64,000 nt of DNA from Marinobacter koreensis (lineage in GTDB: Bacteria; Pseudomonadota; Gammaproteobacteria; Pseudomonadales; Oleiphilaceae). The stretch covers positions 310,001 through 374,000 of the forward strand of contig NZ_JAKZAJ010000002.1 of assembly GCF_023156285.1 (NCBI RefSeq), read 5' to 3'. The position numbers and the translations under genes were made by a program. This document shows positions 63,615-64,000 of this stretch, one piece after another (position 1 is the stretch's first letter; every line of letters starts with the position of its first letter). Under the pieces are notes generated by a model. The model was not told the origin of the DNA. It worked only from the letters and a program-made list of their open reading frames with translations, and did no database searches.

Positions 63615-64000
63615 TCAGGTCTCCGGGGCGTCCGCCGTCGGCCTGGACGACGCGTTAGACGCCGGCAATTCCGCCTGGGTTGCCTTGATCCGTTTTGTCT
63701 CTCCCGTGTAGGCGGGCATCCGGATCGTCACGGTCAACCCGGGCGTCTCATCGCCCGGATAGGTGTCTGTCAGAATAATCCGGCCCTGGTGGATTTCCGC
63801 CACCGCACTCACCAGACTCAAGCCCAGACCATTACCCGGCAGTGACCGGCTTTTTCCGACCCGGTAGAAACGCTGGAACACCTGGTCCTTTTCATCATCA
63901 GGTATACCGATACCACTGTCCTGAACCTCAAAGATTGCGTCCGTTCCCTCGCGGCGCACGGCAACCCCGATACGCCCGTGCTCCGGCGTGTACTTGATGG
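63615..64000 (-). CDS. Sensor histidine kinase, C-terminal part (truncated by window)
   Basis: The frame is open to the right edge, so only about 128 C-terminal residues are seen. They form the HATPase domain: the end of the N-box (IKYTPEHG), VQDSGIGIPDDEK (G1), QRFYRVGKSRS (F-box region) and GNGLGLSLVSAV (G2). A 30-residue hydrophilic tail follows. The N-terminal sensor and any partner regulator lie outside the window. Confidence 0.88.
   Translation of the reverse strand, partial: IKYTPEHGRIGVAVRREGTDAIFEVQDSGIGIPDDEKDQVFQRFYRVGKSRSLPGNGLGLSLVSAVAEIHQGRIILTDTYPGDETPGLTVTIRMPAYTGETKRIKATQAELPASNASSRPTADAPET

Noticed and set aside
1-64000. CRISPR arrays, tRNA/rRNA genes, insertion sequences, prophage genes
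   Set aside because: None were seen on reading either strand; the parDE pair and the single integrase-like domain are the only accessory-type signs.

Overview
The window looks like chromosomal DNA of a marine gammaproteobacterium, most likely Marinobacter or a close relative. This rests on gene content, not on a database search: GC-rich codon use, a 'marine proteobacterial' sortase with its own two-component system, a Vibrio vas-like type VI secretion (T6SS) cluster, a bacterial acyl-CoA-binding protein, GreB, LysO and many c-di-GMP and histidine-kinase genes. I saw no tRNA, rRNA, CRISPR array, insertion sequence or prophage. No gene-free stretch exceeds 300 bp.

Region 1 (1-5.1 kb): a minus-strand operon (PPK2 kinase, DadA-like dehydrogenase, methyltransferase running off the left edge) is divergent from a tatD/HD-GYP pair. 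Region 2 (5.2-11.4 kb): a Na+/phosphate cotransporter converges on a PhnD-PAS-PAS-GGDEF protein. That gene is translationally coupled to an orphan Tat-type lipoprotein solute-binding protein. A LysO lysine exporter and a DUF2288 protein follow. Region 3 (11.4-19.4 kb): a signalling island with three response-regulator-type proteins (single REC, REC-HDOD, Hpt-REC-REC-GGDEF) on the minus strand and two large histidine kinases on the plus strand. Region 4 (19.4-29.3 kb): aconitase acnA, a chemotaxis receptor, a zinc-finger/membrane/TPR protein converging on a rhomboid protease with a repeat tail, an OmpA-domain protein without a signal peptide, and three small membrane or lipid genes.

Region 5 (29.4-35 kb): the dedicated sortase system. 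Class GN sortase and its VIT/vWA target protein lie on the minus strand. The response regulator and a histidine kinase with a carbohydrate-binding-like sensor lie divergently on the plus strand. Region 6 (35-39.2 kb): DUF3422, DUF815 ATPase, mgsA, trxC and cysK. Region 7 (39.3-40.9 kb): an AT-richer ParDE toxin-antitoxin pair with a perfect palindromic operator, then a secreted ATP-dependent DNA ligase.

Region 8 (40.9-60.2 kb): one long minus-strand T6SS cluster, in transcription order tssB-C-E-F-G-fha-J-K-L-H-vasH-tagO-vasJ(tssA)-M. It follows the Vibrio cholerae vas order but contains no hcp, vgrG, PAAR or effector gene, and it runs straight into the periplasmic DNA ligase. A 105-bp extragenic inverted-repeat element interrupts it between tssH and vasH. 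Region 9 (60.4-64 kb): a small outer-membrane barrel, acyl-CoA-binding protein, a stand-alone integrase-type N-terminal domain, a secreted hypothetical protein, greB, a small hypothetical protein and the C-terminus of another histidine kinase at the right edge.
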